Origin: Spirometra erinaceieuropaei
Lineage: Eukaryota > Platyhelminthes > Cestoda > Diphyllobothriidea > Diphyllobothriidae
Length of the DNA: 64,000 nucleotides
NCBI GenBank assembly: GCA_902702965.1
Contig: CACRXP010000115.1
Location: 197,227 to 261,226, forward strand
Reading direction: 5' to 3'
In this document: positions 63,641-64,000 of the stretch, piece by piece
Numbering within the stretch: position 1 is the stretch's first letter
Layout of the letters: each line of letters opens with the position of its first letter
Made by a program: the position numbers and the translations under genes
Notes under the pieces: generated by a model
What the model was told of the DNA's origin: nothing
Database searches by the model: none
What the model saw: the letters and a program-made list of their open reading frames with translations, nothing else

Positions 63641-63899
63641 CGGGTATATACATCCCTAGAGTTGCATCCGCCGATCACGCTAAAGAACTCCCTGATCCTT
63701 TTATGCCTTTGGACTGGACCACACCTACCTGGATAAGATAGGAAGTTACATTTTTGAAAGTCCATCCAAGGGGGTTACATACCCTATCCTTACCTCCTGT
63801 CCGATGTATTAAGAAGCCTATTCCATGCATAATTCCTTGGGGAAAAGCTGCGAATGGGCCCCAAATAAAGGAGAAGACGAGTCCTGAGAAGCAGTTGCG
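63641..63899. other. Unassigned spacer
   Basis: No feature recognised. Confidence 0.3.
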
Positions 63900-64000
63900 A
63901 AGTGGGGGAAATGTGCTCGTTGAAACAATAAATTCGTTCGCCTGACGCTTCGCATTCACACGCGATGGCAGCAACACACAACTGACACGGTTGCTAGGCC
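63900..64000 (-). mobile_element. Penelope-like element 3' end at the window edge
   Basis: GAAACAATAAATTCGTTCGC then CTGACGCTTCGCATTCACAC is the reverse complement of the hammerhead-bearing PLE terminus, decayed (the GAAAC position reads GAAGC). The element continues beyond 64000. Confidence 0.5.

Noticed and set aside
1..64000. CRISPR arrays, operons or prokaryotic regulatory sites
   Set aside because: No regularly spaced direct repeats and no bacterial gene layout; introns and SINEs show a eukaryotic genome.

Overview
The window looks like a transposon-rich intergenic and intronic stretch of a flatworm genome, most likely a diphyllobothriidean tapeworm (Spirometra, Dibothriocephalus or Schistocephalus type). 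That placement is inferred from recalled family resemblance: dense Penelope-like elements (PLEs) with GIY-YIG endonuclease tails, an RTE-type LINE with C2H2 fingers, and tRNA-derived SINEs. No database search was run. Nothing suggests prokaryotic DNA: there are no operons, no long dense ORFs and no ribosome binding sites, and the real coding pieces are short exons with GT/AG borders.

Host genes. Two are supported, both on the minus strand. A PDE4-like cyclic nucleotide phosphodiesterase gene has its last three exons at 49369-49247, 44389-44207 and 42194-41982 (stop at 41984-41982). All three junctions are phase 0, and together they carry the second metal-binding aspartate and the invariant glutamine. 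Downstream on the same strand, one exon at 29617-29421 encodes the NAD(P)-binding part of a glutamate synthase (GOGAT) small domain. A weaker terminal-exon candidate lies at 21871-21708. Further exons of both known genes must exist but were not found.

Mobile DNA fills the rest. (1) PLE copies, mostly 5'-truncated, are recognisable at 20 or more places. Several end in hammerhead-ribozyme motifs; three have intact cores (51122-51163 minus, 51571-51612 plus, 58916-58957 minus). (2) A family of about 990-bp, long-inverted-repeat, non-autonomous DNA elements with TA target duplications has at least eight recognisable and several degenerate copies. One of them hosts a 366-bp PLE fold-back with an 11-bp target duplication. 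(3) A Tc1/mariner-type transposase relic with spliceosomal introns lies at 5272-6274. (4) Two LINE relics lie at 6762-7620 and 10940-12664. (5) There are three tRNA-derived SINE types, one in an inverted head-to-head dimer at 17669-18290. (6) A GC-rich dispersed repeat recurs around 10.1, 16.6, 25-27, 33.4 and 42.4-43.7 kb. (7) Small elements with terminal inverted repeats around GATCTTATTTCGTAGCC enclose degenerate telomere-like CCCTAA repeats (29.2, 35.6 and 61.8 kb; a lone right end at 29.8 kb).

Layout: 0-13 kb PLE, MITE, mariner and LINE relics; 13-20 kb direct repeats, MITEs and the inverted SINE array; 20-29 kb PLE, MITE and GC-rich repeat nest; 29.4 kb GOGAT exon between telomere-like tracts; 30-40 kb PLE and MITE nest; 42-49.4 kb 3' half of the PDE4 gene with repeat-filled introns; 49.6-64 kb PLE, MITE, SINE, a long GA tract and unassigned DNA. 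Most short open frames are repeat sequence read by chance and are not listed as genes.
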